Below, in pieces: positions 1 to 13,029 of a stretch of DNA of 64,000 bases (positions are counted from its first letter, which is position 1; each line of letters starts with the position of its first letter). Position numbers and translations under genes: made by a program. The stretch comes from Anisakis pegreffii. Taxonomy: Eukaryota; Nematoda; Chromadorea; Rhabditida; Anisakidae. The stretch lies in assembly GCA_035041965.1 (NCBI GenBank), contig JAPYMA010000539.1, forward strand, positions 44,370 to 108,369, in the 5' to 3' direction. The notes under the pieces were generated by a model, which saw only the letters and a list, made by a program, of their open reading frames with translations, had not been told where the DNA came from and made no database searches.

Positions 1-1171
1 CTACTAAACGATGAACTTGTCTTGAATTCATTCACGAATCAGTATTTTAAAATTTTCATCTGCGCAGAGAAAATCAAAGAAACAAAACGTAAGGTATAGA
101 TCATTCACATCATTGCATTGTATGTACAATTAAGTATCAAGCAAAATCAGATAAGTATTCTCTCGAATAAACAAAAAATTATGTAGAGAAGTATGAGTGT
201 GGAGAGCAAGCAATCCAGAATTGTGTTCCTCCGTGGATTTCATACGGAAATCATCTGTTTTGACAAGGCAGCATTGATAAGACAACAACAATATTCGCAT
301 GGTTTCTATCGCAAAATGTGCACAATACTGTTGTTCAATAAAAGCTGCGAACTACAGTTAGGAACTTGGGTTTACTGCTTGCTTAACCACTGGAAAGATC
401 CAGCCGGGCTGATTTCAAATACGTTCCCGGATTTCCGGAATATGCTTTGGTTAGTTATGAGTTTAGAGTAATAAATCCAAATTTATCAGCTCGCAATTGA
501 GCTGAATAATCAATGAGATGACTTAAGAAAGCATCAGGTGGACGGTATCCATCAGAAACATGTGATCTCAGCTCATGATTATGATGGATGGTGTGATGTA
601 CTGTTTACATATATGTGTATATATCAGCGTGATAACAATACTGACAACAATATCGACTGACAACGACAGTGATAAGCTGCCCTTCTGAACAGAGCGTAGC
701 AATGCGAAGGTCTGTGTACGCAATCGGAATATGTGCTGAGAGCTTATCGGCCGAACACGTCAAAGGCAACTTCCGTTACTTGATAAGCATTCAGTACTTT
801 GCTCATCACATTTCTACGTTTCAATGAACTGTTTCAATGAAGATACGCACAAAAAAGCACCTTAATCGAAACCCCTACAGCTCTAACGAGGACTTGAATC
901 CAATCTAGTTGAGTCTCACAAAAGTCTGAGTTCGATGCCCAGTTAAGCTTCAGTCAACTTGAGCTGAACAGCAAATAGCTGTTTAGAAACGATTGATTTG
1001 AGTTGGATTAGCCGTTTCATGACTCTACTATCATAACCATCTTCAAGTGGAATATTGACAATGAAAAAATGTTCAGACATTTGGACGGGTGCACAGAGTC
1101 TGGACTACTCGAAGATTCACATCAATCGGAACGAAATGAATACTTCTGAGGAAATTCACACATCAAGTCAA
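1..1171. other. Intergenic or unassigned left end
   Basis: No gene is recognised here. A plus-strand reading frame at 193..471 (92 codons) resembles no family I know and has no clear splice or promoter context. The stretch lies downstream of the minus-strand RGS gene, so it should hold that gene's 3' UTR. Confidence 0.4.
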
Positions 1172-2047
1172 CTATAAATCACCGGCAATTTCACATCTCG
1201 AGACGCTATTCGTTGGAGAGCATTTATCGGTTTCGACGAAAATATCCGTGAAGAGTTTCGATTTCAGAAAGCGTCGATAACTGTCCTTCTCCATCAAACA
1301 TTCGATTTTCTTTTGTGCCACCAGAAAGGTTTCCGGCCCTGCACCCTCACCAATTGCTGCTTTTGTCTTCATGCGAGTGATCGTATCTAAATTCACCTGA
1401 AATCTCATCGTAAACCTCAGGAAGGTGGATTTTTGTGAGGACGTTCTGCTGTCAGCATCTCTCGAATTTCGTGAATCATTCACTTCGATACGACATCGTT
1501 TCGAAGGATAATATCATCGCCAATAGTACTTCTGCGAAGAGACCAGAAGTATTTCACAGTTTTGCCAATGGGCAAATGCTTAGCATGACTGCTTTTGTGC
1601 TTACAGATGAACATATCCATAATGTTTGAGCGGATTTTCATATGATCACATTTTCATATGATCACTTTAATCACGTGATCTTTTAGTTCCTCCTTTAATG
1701 ATCAGAGACGAACAGCACTGATCATCCAAACAGATCAGATATATGCAGCAAAAGAAGCAAGCGCCCGGGCAGTCCATACAATCCGTTCGGCTAAGAAATC
1801 TTCCAAAACGCATGTGTATGGAAACAGCAAAACAGGATCAACGCAAATGAATGATGCGAATGAAAGCAACAACTAACTTCTCGCCATGCTTGAACGGCCA
1901 AATACTTATTGTAAATATCTCGGGCGCGTTGTTCCGTTTGCTTTTTGCCGGCTTTCATCTTCGAATATTCCTCACATTCAGTCCAAAAGTCGATATTCTC
2001 CTCACTGAACTCATGCACCAAAAACATTCGAAATAATTGACGACCAA
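1172..2047 (-). CDS. Regulator of G-protein signalling (RGS) domain protein, last two exons
   Basis: RGS proteins speed GTP hydrolysis by heterotrimeric G-alpha subunits at the membrane. Two minus-strand exons, 1878..2047 and 1172..1396, join in phase. The first encodes the RGS core, including FSEENIDFWTECEEY and KARDIYNKYL-like helices. The second carries the typical second half, with FLVAQKKIECLMEKDSYRRF followed by LKSKLF. The C-terminus follows about 25 residues later at a stop at 1172. The donor reads GAA|GTTAGT and the acceptor TTTCAG|GTG. The first exon enters in phase 1, so the helix that opens the RGS domain (usually W..SF..LL) lies on an upstream exon that I did not find. Helix content resembles the R4/R12-type box, but the subfamily is not settled. 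Partial gene model. Confidence 0.85.
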
Positions 2048-3867
2048 CTGCAACAAAAAGAAACCAATTTGTTGTATTTATTGCTTTTCGTTTCGTTTCG
2101 TTCCAGAAAGGAAAATGCTACATGGGTGAACCTTTCGCTTAGTAATTTAACTGCTTATGTATAAGATAGGATAGATGTACACGGATATGACATATGCATG
2201 ATGAAATGGAATATTTGTATGTACTGTTGGATGATTCATCTTATCCCATTGCACATCTTATCCCGTCTACCTCCAGTGCTTAGTTGTGCATTTGGCCACC
2301 GTGAACATATCACCAGCAGAACAAATAAATCATTTCTCCGATCGTAATGTCTATTTTTTTCGAAAAAACTTCAAGTCATTCATTAGATCAATTCAATTTT
2401 TCAATTCCATCTTGATATTTGAAGAAAAACATGAATTATTTGCATTACGATCATATAAATGGCGAACGTTTATTTTGGAGTAAATTCTGAAAGGATTGTT
2501 GCCATTCGAGTGCGTCCACTTTTGATGGCGATGAACGAGCGTTTTCACCAGATTTTATCTTGCTTCGGATATACGCTACTGTGGCTTTTATCCTGAGGCT
2601 GAAACGAATTTCCGATTGATGATTTTCTCGTGATGATGATATCTCATTGTTGGATTATAAGTGGAACTGATCGTAACTCAGCTTGAAAAGAATCTTCGAT
2701 CTTAAGGCGGCGGTAGATCTTAAGGAAACGCTGCACAAAAAAGAAAGATTCTGGCACACAGTGGTATCCGACTTGAAGTAATTCATCAAACTCGTTTAAA
2801 TGTGATTTATGATTCACAGCGTATGAGCGGATTGAACCGATTGTGTGCGTTTCTTATATTTCTTATCGTTGGATTGAACTACTGCATTTTAAAATGCACT
2901 CCTCACTATCACAATGCATACAGATCGTTAAGCAATGAGTAAATCGTTTTTCATTTTTTAAGAGAACGGATACCGCGAAAATACGTCAGCGGTTTGTTCT
3001 CTTTTAAACACCATTCAATCTTCAAGAAATTGCTACACGGAAAAAATGTCGTTTTCTTTTTTCATTAATCGATCACGACGCGTAAAACTCTTTCTTGAGC
3101 GATTCCAAACGCTCTAATGAATTTTGACTTTGAAAAGTTTTCCAGGTGATTCACACTGAGTTCTCTGGTTCACCCTACAATACCGCTGATCACCCTACAA
3201 TATAGTGCAAGGTGGCGGACGTTAGTCAAGAGAACTAATGAATTTCAACGATCTTTTTCTGATTTACGAATGGAAATGATGCGAAATGCGAATGATAAAA
3301 ATATTTCATATATTTGCTGTAATTCATTAATTATTCAGTTTCGGAAAATTGTTTAGTGGATAGCGCTTGTCAAACAATTTTTATGAACATTCAATCAATT
3401 TCGCATTCATCATTCAGTATTGTTGACTTATCGTCGTCAGTATTCAATACCAGAAGTTCGGTGTGTTCAGTGATTCAATATGATTCACTCAAGTCAAATT
3501 CTCATCACCTAAAGCGTCACCCAACTTTGATGAATCAGAATTGAATTGATGACTTCAACACCAATAATGAATTGAATCACGCATAATTGTTAAGAATTCG
3601 CTTGATAAGAATGAATCAAACACGAACACACAGTGAAATCATAATAATGAATACAACACAACATTGATCTCCCAATACATTTTTATCACTTCTAAAATTT
3701 TCCTTCAATCCATTGTCAACTATCTGACAAATACAGATATATCAATGAATCTATCAAATGAGACCATTAGCACGAGAATATACACATAATCTGGCACAAT
3801 CTCATTTCAGAGATATGCAATCAAAATCAATCATAATTTTCAACGAATTTCACAATGTTAAACTCAC
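2048..3867. other. Likely intron(s) of the RGS gene
   Basis: This lies between the RGS core exon and a probable upstream exon. At least one exon carrying the start of the RGS box must lie here or further right. A strong minus-strand acceptor (TTTTTTGTGCAG) near 2738 opens a short frame that does not match an RGS domain. Short repeats of TTTTCATATGATCAC near 1636-1665 are just outside, in the neighbouring intron. Confidence 0.4.
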
Positions 3868-4118
3868 TCAAATTTTTGCGATGGACGTTTAGCACCATCT
3901 TCGAAGGGTTTCAAATGGAACTGTGGCTCGTAGAGATCATTTAAACTTCTCGACCATGCCCGGTCACGCATGCCTTTGTTCGGTTTATGCGACTGACTGC
4001 TGCCTTCGGATATCGCTACCGAATTTATGGGCATAAGTGGAGTGTGATGCTGCTGTTTCTCTCGTTGTTGTGGTTGTCGATAGAAACTGTTATCAGTGTG
4101 ATTATGGCGATGATGCAT
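3868..4118 (-). CDS. Probable upstream exon of the RGS gene, low-complexity N-terminal region
   Basis: An open minus-strand frame ends in a good splice donor (GA|GTGAGT, phase 2). It encodes a His/Gln/Ser-rich, unstructured stretch that includes RAWSRSLNDLYEPQFHLKPF near its end. Its strand and position suit an N-terminal exon of the downstream RGS gene. Phase 2 does not fit the phase-1 entry of the RGS core exon, so at least one further exon must lie between. Membership of the RGS gene is inference. The frame could belong to an unrelated gene. Confidence 0.4.
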
Positions 4119-7100
4119 GCTATTTGCGTTGGTTATACACTTTCCATGAGTAATATTCTCATCTTTGCGTTCCTTGAATTGTCAACATTTTATTACATGA
4201 ATAATCACTTGAAAAATTATACAGACAACTCCAAACCGATCAACGTAATGGTGATAACAGGAACGCAATCGCACTCATACATTCCTATCAAGTTGTATAA
4301 CTAACTCCTCAACGGAACTGATGAGCATAGAATGAATAAAGAGTGATCAACCAATGAACAATTATAAACGATCCTGATCAATATCAGAACAGATCAGTCT
4401 TAGCTTTAATCACTTATCTAGCCTCATGTTTATCTTTTATCAATCATGATCACTTCCTGATTGTACATGATTTCCTATCGATTCTAGGTAACAGAAAAGA
4501 ATTTCTTAAGATAACCTCAGCTATAATTGCACATCAAATATACACCCACCTATGATGGAATATCAGCATCAAAAAAGCAGCAATAAAGTGCAATGCAATG
4601 AACTGAAACAGTCAGAAGAAAGTGGTTCACGACAAATTGAAATGCCCTTCAGAGTGCCTGAGAATGTATCACAAACAATACGAAACGCTGCTTGAATTAC
4701 ATGCTATCGCAAACATTCACCAGAACATTTAAACTGTTTTTTAGTGCTCTTTCATGAGGGAACCATTGAATAGTTTCGTGAGAATATCACAAACTATTTG
4801 AGTTGAACACTGGAAAGTTTCTTCAAAATGCTGAAATTGTGTAGGCGAAATGTTTTGTTCGATTAGAAGGCTTGAAAAAGTTCTTTCTGGCAGATTACTT
4901 CGATGAGTGGTGTTGAAAGGCTGAATCAAGAAGAGAATGTGACGACACGACAGAGATAAGCAACCTTCCGGATGGATGGCTATTTTAAGTGATAACTTTG
5001 GAACTTGCAAACAATCCAAGAAGACAAGAATGGTGACGTCGCTCACATAAAACGATCGAATAAATGAATAATACCAACGAGTATTTATGACGTAAACTGA
5101 AGAGAAAATAGAAGAAATGAAACTGAAAACGTGAAAAGTTTTGGAAATTTTTTAAATTTTTCGTTTCGGAAAAAAAGACAACATGAAACACGCCGAAATT
5201 GCTGCAATTACATTCATAATTCAAAACACAATTGAAATCGAACTTGATATATCGCGTTTAAGCATTTTGTTAGTTCCTCTCAATCGTAAGCATGGCTTAA
5301 GCAGAAAACGCAAACAATGCGGTTGATGGATTACTCTCCAAGTAGGCATTACTTTATACAACAGAATTTTTCAATGACCTCAATTTCAAGCACTGATAAC
5401 ACCGAAAGAACGTAGAAAACATCTTCAAGTGGTGTTTATATCGATCAAGAAGCGTTATCAGAGTTGGGTATCACTTGGAGAACAATGATTGTTTCAAAAA
5501 AAAGGAATGTGCTCAGATAATCTGCAATCAAATATTAACTGGTGATGATAGGAGGCTTATATCTTGTCTTGAGCAGTTCTCTCAGCAATTTAAAACTACA
5601 CATTTTTTGAAGGTGTATCTATGAAAAAAGGAGTTGTTCCGTGTCCTCTGATTCGCAAACCATGAGATAATCCATGTTCAGAGGTGATTAATTATCAGTC
5701 TACGATCTTCCATCTGTACATTCAGCTTTTTCCAGTCGACTGACAATTACCTCTGATTATCTTCACGAGATATCAATTGTGTCAGTCTACTGCAAGAAGC
5801 TGAATGAACAGATCAAATGAACACGGCACTGAACGGATGTAATGCACAGTTGATCTTTTAAGATCGAAGCTATTGAGTAGTGATTACCACATTCAGATGT
5901 GACTGCCAGAGATGAAATATTCGTCTCAAAACACACGAACTTTCGGCAAACTAGGCATCAAGCTCTGTTACATGGTTGCACAAAATTGAGAGATTGGTGC
6001 TGTGATTTGCGGGTGAAGATTAACGATGGCTGAGTGGTGTGCGTGATAACCACTAATTAGTATGATTGTCGATATCAGAGAGTAATCAAGAACTGAAAGC
6101 CTACGACGACATGAATCTGAATTTTTCCACAAATAACATATTGAGAAGATTTCATAAACTGAATCTGAATCTTTCCACATATTTCGTATTTTAATGTCGA
6201 AATGAATGTCGAAGATTGATGTCAAGAGTTGGTGTTGACCGTGCGATTTGAGAATGCAAATTGCACAGCAGCAAGCACATTTGTTATGGATTTATGATAG
6301 GGCAATGCGTGGCCATAAATTGAGGCCAATTCGTCGTTTAAGCTCAACCAAAACGTCTTCAAACCACTCAACTTCAATATATCAAACGATTTTGATGGTT
6401 GAAACGTAAACACCAAAAAAAAACGCTGTAGCAAATAAATGCATATGCAATTGGCGCTGTGTTACGCTCAAATTACAGACCAAGTAAAATATTTATGATC
6501 AATTGGTGCACTCGCCCTTACCGGTCTCTTATAATCACGTCCGTGATTTACGGCTGCTTCACATCTGGAAACCAGACGAAAATGTGCGCATAACTTTTGA
6601 AATTTCCAAAATTTCTTAAAGACCGGAAAATATTTCAATACATTGTTGCAAGAGAAAAGAAAAAAAACTCTAGGAAGTTGGAGGAATTTCCACGATTGGC
6701 AAACAATTCAAGCAATGAACAATTCATTTGTCGTAAAAACTTTTGTGACATAGGAAACGTATTATATAGTTGATATTAAGTGAAATATTCGTATAAAATG
6801 CATCACACAATTTTCAGTAACATCAAAATTCCTTGCCGGCGGCATAGTTGAATTATTCACATTTCATTTCAGTTCTGAATCGACGACCCCTCTTCATTGG
6901 CACATAAAATCTGTTCGATGGGTTCAGATCAATGAATGCAAATTCTGCGATGCAACTTTCTTCTAGAATTTGTATCGTATTATTTCTTTCAAACGAACGC
7001 ATTCGGATGCAATTAACTCGTAATAGTATTTGTACTCAATAGAATGCGTACGAGAATATAGCTTGCATGTAAGCTAGCAATTATATTTGATGTTGGATCG

Positions 7101-10100
7101 TGAATGAAACGTAAAATTTATGACTTCGCAGAACAAACGACAACAGAACTTTCAACGCTAGGGAATTCTATTATGTAAGTTGGAAATGTCTTTGAAGTGA
7201 AGCAATATTTTGCAAAAAATAAATAAATTGTAAAGATAATGAATGAACATTCGAAGATTGTGCGTCGACGATAATAATTCACAGAGCAAAGGAGCAATGA
7301 AGCTTAGTGGACGCGGCTTCACACAACCGATTTTCAGAATCAGTTTGGTTACAAATTGAGAACAGTGCGAGATTGACGAGTGATATGGTGATAAATCATA
7401 ATGAACAAATGAGCTGACGACGTTCGGAATCGAAGCGAATGTGAGGTTGAAATGAAATTTTTAGGGAGAAAAACGTTCGTGAGAATCGCTCGTGAGAATC
7501 TGATGATGGAGATTGGTGGGGAAACTTGACATGTTCAGCCTCTCGGATGGGTTCAATTCTGTGAATTTCGCTCACATCAGTAGTGGCTGATCGCAGATGC
7601 AGCTTATGAATGGAGATCAATTCAATCGATCAATTCAGTGTCATTGCATTGAATCTCGCGCTGAATAATCAAACACTCAGCTGGACTGAATTTGACATCA
7701 CAACGGAACTGAAACGAATTGAATTCGAAATTTTTTGCCATCCTTAATTTGAGCTCTTAATTTGAACTCGAAAATATCGTTGTTCAGAATGAGTACGTTC
7801 CGATGTTCGTAACGAATCTGAAGCTTCCAGAAAAAATAATCTATTAGCTCAAAATTGAATTGATCAGTGCTTAACATCGCTTACGACGACGACGACGTGA
7901 ACGATGCTATTCTCAGAGGAATTTGTGTGTCATTTTTTGAGACGGAGGAACATACGATAGATTTCTTCTTGTTCAGATAGCCAAATGAAATTGATACCGA
8001 GAAAGTGATGATGAAAGATATGCGATTGGGCATGTGACGACCATCGGCAAAAACACATTGCACACTCGCTGAGAGAGTACTCTGTTCTAAAAAGTTTTGA
8101 GTAAGTAAGACCAAGCGAAAAAATTTCCACCACTCAAACACACTTCGAATGGTTCGTCTGAATTGCTCGAAGATGCTCGCGCACAGCATCATTTAGAGCG
8201 TAAAGTTAATCCGAACGATTTTTTGATTCGTTAGTTAGTTTTCTTGCCAACAAGAAAAATATCTGTTGCTAACGATATGGCACGTTTGGATTTGCTTATT
8301 GTTAGCTCCAGATACTATGTATATGTATATATGGAATTTGAATTCTAATCACACTAAGTACTAGGCGACGTTAATAAAACATTCATCGAATATGGTATCT
8401 TCTGGGCAAAACTCAGCATCGTTGGGCTCATAAACCCAATGGGTTTTCAAAATCATGTTTTAATAATCAACGTAGATCGAAAAAGAAATAAGACATGAGA
8501 ATATCGCTACAATAACCCAAATAAAAAAAAGCATAAAATTCCCGCTGGTAATGGATTCCTCCTACTCTTGGTACTCACGCAATCGAATGAACACTCCATC
8601 TGATGAATGCAGGGAGCAGTTCTCATCAGCTGAGTTCTCATAAATCTGTTTACGTATGACATGCAATATCGACCCACAAATTTCATCTGTTCTCTATCTA
8701 AAAGCATTTTGGTTTCTTTCAGAATCATTTCACTCCTTCAAAAAGTTTTACAATTAGTCATTTTTGATTATTTATCATGCCTAGATCCAATTGAGATGAG
8801 ACACACCGCGTTCAGTATCGCGCACTGACTCAAACTTTATCAACAACTCATCTCGAAAAAGCTGCAAAACTAGAAAAATGCTAGTAAAACGGATAAATTC
8901 TGAAGATTATTATTCTGATGAAAAACTGTACGCCATTTGCATGCTTACGAGTAGAAATCTGTAGGCATTTAGATTGCACTTAGAACACAGCTTTCACTCT
9001 GAGCCTGATTGGCGTGATACACACTATTGATCTCCAAAAAACTCAACAAATGATTTCATTTTACTGAACGAATGGAAGACGAGAAGCGTTCTGAATAAGT
9101 GTGTTTATATACATAAGTCCGAACCAAAAACTGACATAAAATACTGCACCATCGGATTACATTAACTAACAAAAAGTACATCTCACGTTTCGTGAGTCAT
9201 TTGTATGATTGCAAATGCAAGCAAAACAAACAAACCTTATGTGCTCGTAACTCAAACGCTCACTGCTTGCAACAGCCGAATTCTCAACAAAATTAGAAGT
9301 AAAGCTTTTAGGATTGATTAAAATGTAGCAACAATTTCGTATAATCACATTACATGATGGCTTTACCACAACATCTCATAAACATAATACACACTCATCA
9401 ATGAGTGATTTGAAAATTTTCACTTTGTGCAAATATTTGTAAAATTCAAGCAGTACCCGTTTGATAGGGGATTGATAACAGCAATAAGAAATTCCCGGAA
9501 AAGTTCAGTTTCGAAGCGAATCAGATCAAAGTCCCAGCTTGAAGCTCAATTAGCCAACAGACGAAAAGCACATCATCATTCATCTAAAAGTGGGATTAAA
9601 ACACAAATGTCTTCGACAGTAATGCTGAGGATTACGTGAATGATGAATCGGTGCTTGTTTCTGTGTGCAAAAGCGCTCTCGACTCTCGTTGCAATCGAAC
9701 ACACTAAAAATAAGGGATCGGCGAGATTTCAGCGTTATTCTATTATACTCTACTTTTTGATTTGCATCTTTATTTTAAAATACTAATCGCTTGTATAAAA
9801 GCATTTCGGATTGGAGCTAATGCACCAATCGCTCAGTTGAGTCGAACTTTTGTTCATCCAAATGTACGCAAAACATTTCAAAGGAAGTAGTTTACGGACG
9901 TAAAGCATTTCGAAGGAAATATTTTATGGGATGAAGTGAAAGCAAACAATCAAACTCCTTCCTACATTATGTTGAAATGAATATTGTGCATGGTAAATGA
10001 CATGAATGAATGAATGCAATGTTTTGGAGTAAGCGAAAACGCTCGAAGCTAAAAATCAATTAAAACCGGCTGAAAATTTTACTCATTACCATTCCTATTG

Positions 10101-13029
10101 GTTTTCTAGTGCTCAGCTGAATAACATGGCGATTAAATGTGAGAATAATGGGGCAGAAAGAGCGATGAGTAGCAACTAAATTAGATTACGCCTGTACATC
10201 ATTCAGATGAATTTGAGCCGTCCGTGTGTCGCAATGAAACTTGACGTGTCATCGCTTAATGCCATACTCAAAACAAGTTCACATTTAAAAGCTTACACTT
10301 TAGCGATTGCATTCCTCACATACGTCAATAATGAAGTAATGCTTTATATGAATTGAGTTAATTATATAAGCCTCACTAGTTTACCTACTGTACAATTCAA
10401 GGACTGTCACCACATCTAAGTTTTTCGTCAGTTAACACAGGAAATGTTTACTCAAACATCCAAATTAATGACATCCGAATAAAACTTCTCAGCAGAACAG
10501 ACTCAATTTGAGCAACATCGCAACAAACTTTGCACAAATGTTCAATGATATTCTTTTAGAGTTCCATTTTATTCGACAGCATCCTTTCTCAAACGCTTAT
10601 TTGAATCCAACTTCAATAATTTCATTACTGACTCGTCCATTAGACGACGAAAAGAGGAAACAGACAAAATACTTAACTCGAATAGTCTTTATAATAAAGT
10701 CTATTCAAGCAACCTGATTATAACCGTCGAAATGTTGTAGCACTTAAGAGACCGACCCTCAACGATGGTCTGCCTCATAACTGAATGTGCACTTCATACG
10801 CTGCTCAAATATCTTACACCCTTTCATAAGTTTAGCGAAATTGATAGTTTGCAAAATTGAATTGTATTATAGGAGTTTACCAGTGTCTTTTGCAGTTCCA
10901 AGCGCACGAAAGTTCCTTTCTTTTCGAAAAACAAAGATAAAGGAAGTGAATGGCGAGGAAAAGTTTGTGAAACTTAAAAAATCTTATTCGAGTTACTTGA
11001 TAGATGCTGATAGATCATATTTGAGTTGGAATGAGCATGAATCAGAGCAAAAAAACTTAAATATGATGGGGTTACTGATCATTGTTAGGGCAGTCGATCA
11101 AAGTTCACAGTCATTTGCAACGAAATATTCCAAATCTTCACTGCGAAGAAATTTAGGACTCATTGACGGAGCTATGAATTCATAGATTATTCATTGAACT
11201 CTCGAAGAATCAACGAAAATAATTTCAGCTTTAGCCAACTGGAAAGATAGTTAAATGATATGGACATATTTCATACCATGTAAAATCGTGAACTATTCCA
11301 CAGAAAGAATCCAACGCAAATCGTAAAATCTCTGAAAAAGCGAAACTTTCTCTATCTCATTGTTGATTAGCACTTTCGTTAGTTGTCATGAAATCCCTTA
11401 GCAACGAAGAGATAAATCAAATATTTCCTTTGTTTCGAACTATTTCCTGTGAAAAAAACATCGGATGAATGTGATATAATGAATCAACAATGAGAGGCGC
11501 AATCATTGCTGTTGCTGTTGAACATCCTATAAATTTTCTAAAAATGTCAAAATGATAAATATTTTTAAAAGTTTATCTTCGGAAACATATTGATAAAGCC
11601 ATAAACATGTGAAGATACATCAGCAAACATTCAATAACAACTGTGCTCAATTGACTAGTGAAAATATTTCGATTGCTGCCGATCCAACTGAAACACTAAC
11701 TCAACATCAACCTCATTTCAAGGATACAAAATGAAGTCGCAAACACTCCTGTTCGTATAATCATGCCGCTGTGAATGAAGAAGCAATTGTTCTCACTTAA
11801 ATCAATCAATTAAAACTTTTCGAAACATCTCTTAATCACATGTCATCGATTCATTAGCAGCTTGAATGTCTCACGACCAGCATCCAGTATGAGAAGGGAA
11901 TAAACGCTATTTTCGTGTGAAATAATCATAGCTTAGCTATGAGTATTAAAATGTTCTAGCTAATAATATGCGTAGCAATAATCATTGATATTCTGAAGCA
12001 GAATTTGTTTGTTTTCGCCAAATGGATTAAGTCAGTTGAGATGGCATGGTACTTAAATATACTTTGCAATATCAATGTTCTAAATGAATTGGTAAATGAA
12101 TGAACGAATGTAATAAAATTGAAATGACCAGAAAGCACTCACCAAATAAGCAATTTGATTCCAACAACTCGCTTATTCAAGTAATGATGTGAAGCATTAC
12201 AAATCAGTTTAGTTGTTGAGTTCCGGAAATGAAATTCAGCGAAAGTTCATGAATGCAAGACTCAGTCGGTCAGCAATTAGTTTCTAGTAACCTCCAGACA
12301 GATAAAAAAATGAGATTTCGGAAAATTAATCTATTTAGTGCTTTGCATAAAGACTAGGCTGGCGTATATGAAGTTTCTGTACTGAATGAGGCTCAGTTCA
12401 TTCTATTCTTTATGTGTTCCTGTTATTTGATCTTGTCAAAGCCGTAAATACGATCTAGCACCCTTTAACTTATAGGAAGCCGAAATGAAGCAGAAGGTCG
12501 TCAAATTACGCAAAAGGTTTATGCGCAAAAAAACTCAAAGTTTTAAACGGACCACTCGGAACTTGAGATGGACTTTAGATAATGAGGAAAGCATCGCGAT
12601 TCATGGCTCGTTCAATTATAAACTTTACTTTGGTCGGCAGAATTCTCACTTGATATTCACATCAGTGATATTCAACTGTTAATTATGGCTATCATTGAAC
12701 ATCAAAGATTTCATCACATTTCCAAACCCTAATCGCAATCATTATTATTTCATTACTCCCATATCTGAACTTTTCTTTCGTCATGCAACGAATATCGCAC
12801 TTATTGTATACTGATATGTATTATGCATGCATTCATGACAATGTCTATATCCGTCCACCCATGCACATTGCTACTATTGCTATACCGATCATACGATTCG
12901 ATACAAATGAATCATGAAAATGTTTGTTCATTTGCATGTCGAGCTTACAGCTAGCTGGCTGGCTTGATTTGCAACACGTTCACCGAGCAGGTGTTCGGAT
13001 TATGCGCAACGGTAGCCATGGTGACATTG
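4119..13029. other. Gene-poor region of about 8.9 kb
   Basis: No family is recognised on either strand. Several reading frames of 60 to 132 codons exist, the longest on the plus strand at 10787..11185 and others at 7396..7620 (minus), 8507..8728 (minus) and 9427..9639 (plus). None shows a known domain, and none is flanked by a convincing chain of splice sites in phase. Some could be far-upstream exons or UTR of the RGS gene, or of the CEP43 gene to the right. The rest is AT-rich with no obvious tandem repeat. Confidence 0.4.

Noticed and set aside
193..471. 92-codon plus-strand frame as a gene
   Set aside because: No recognisable family, and probably within or beside the 3' end of the RGS gene.
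10787..11185. 132-codon plus-strand frame as a gene
   Set aside because: No domain, no splice context and no recognisable composition; kept only as a note in the gene-poor region.
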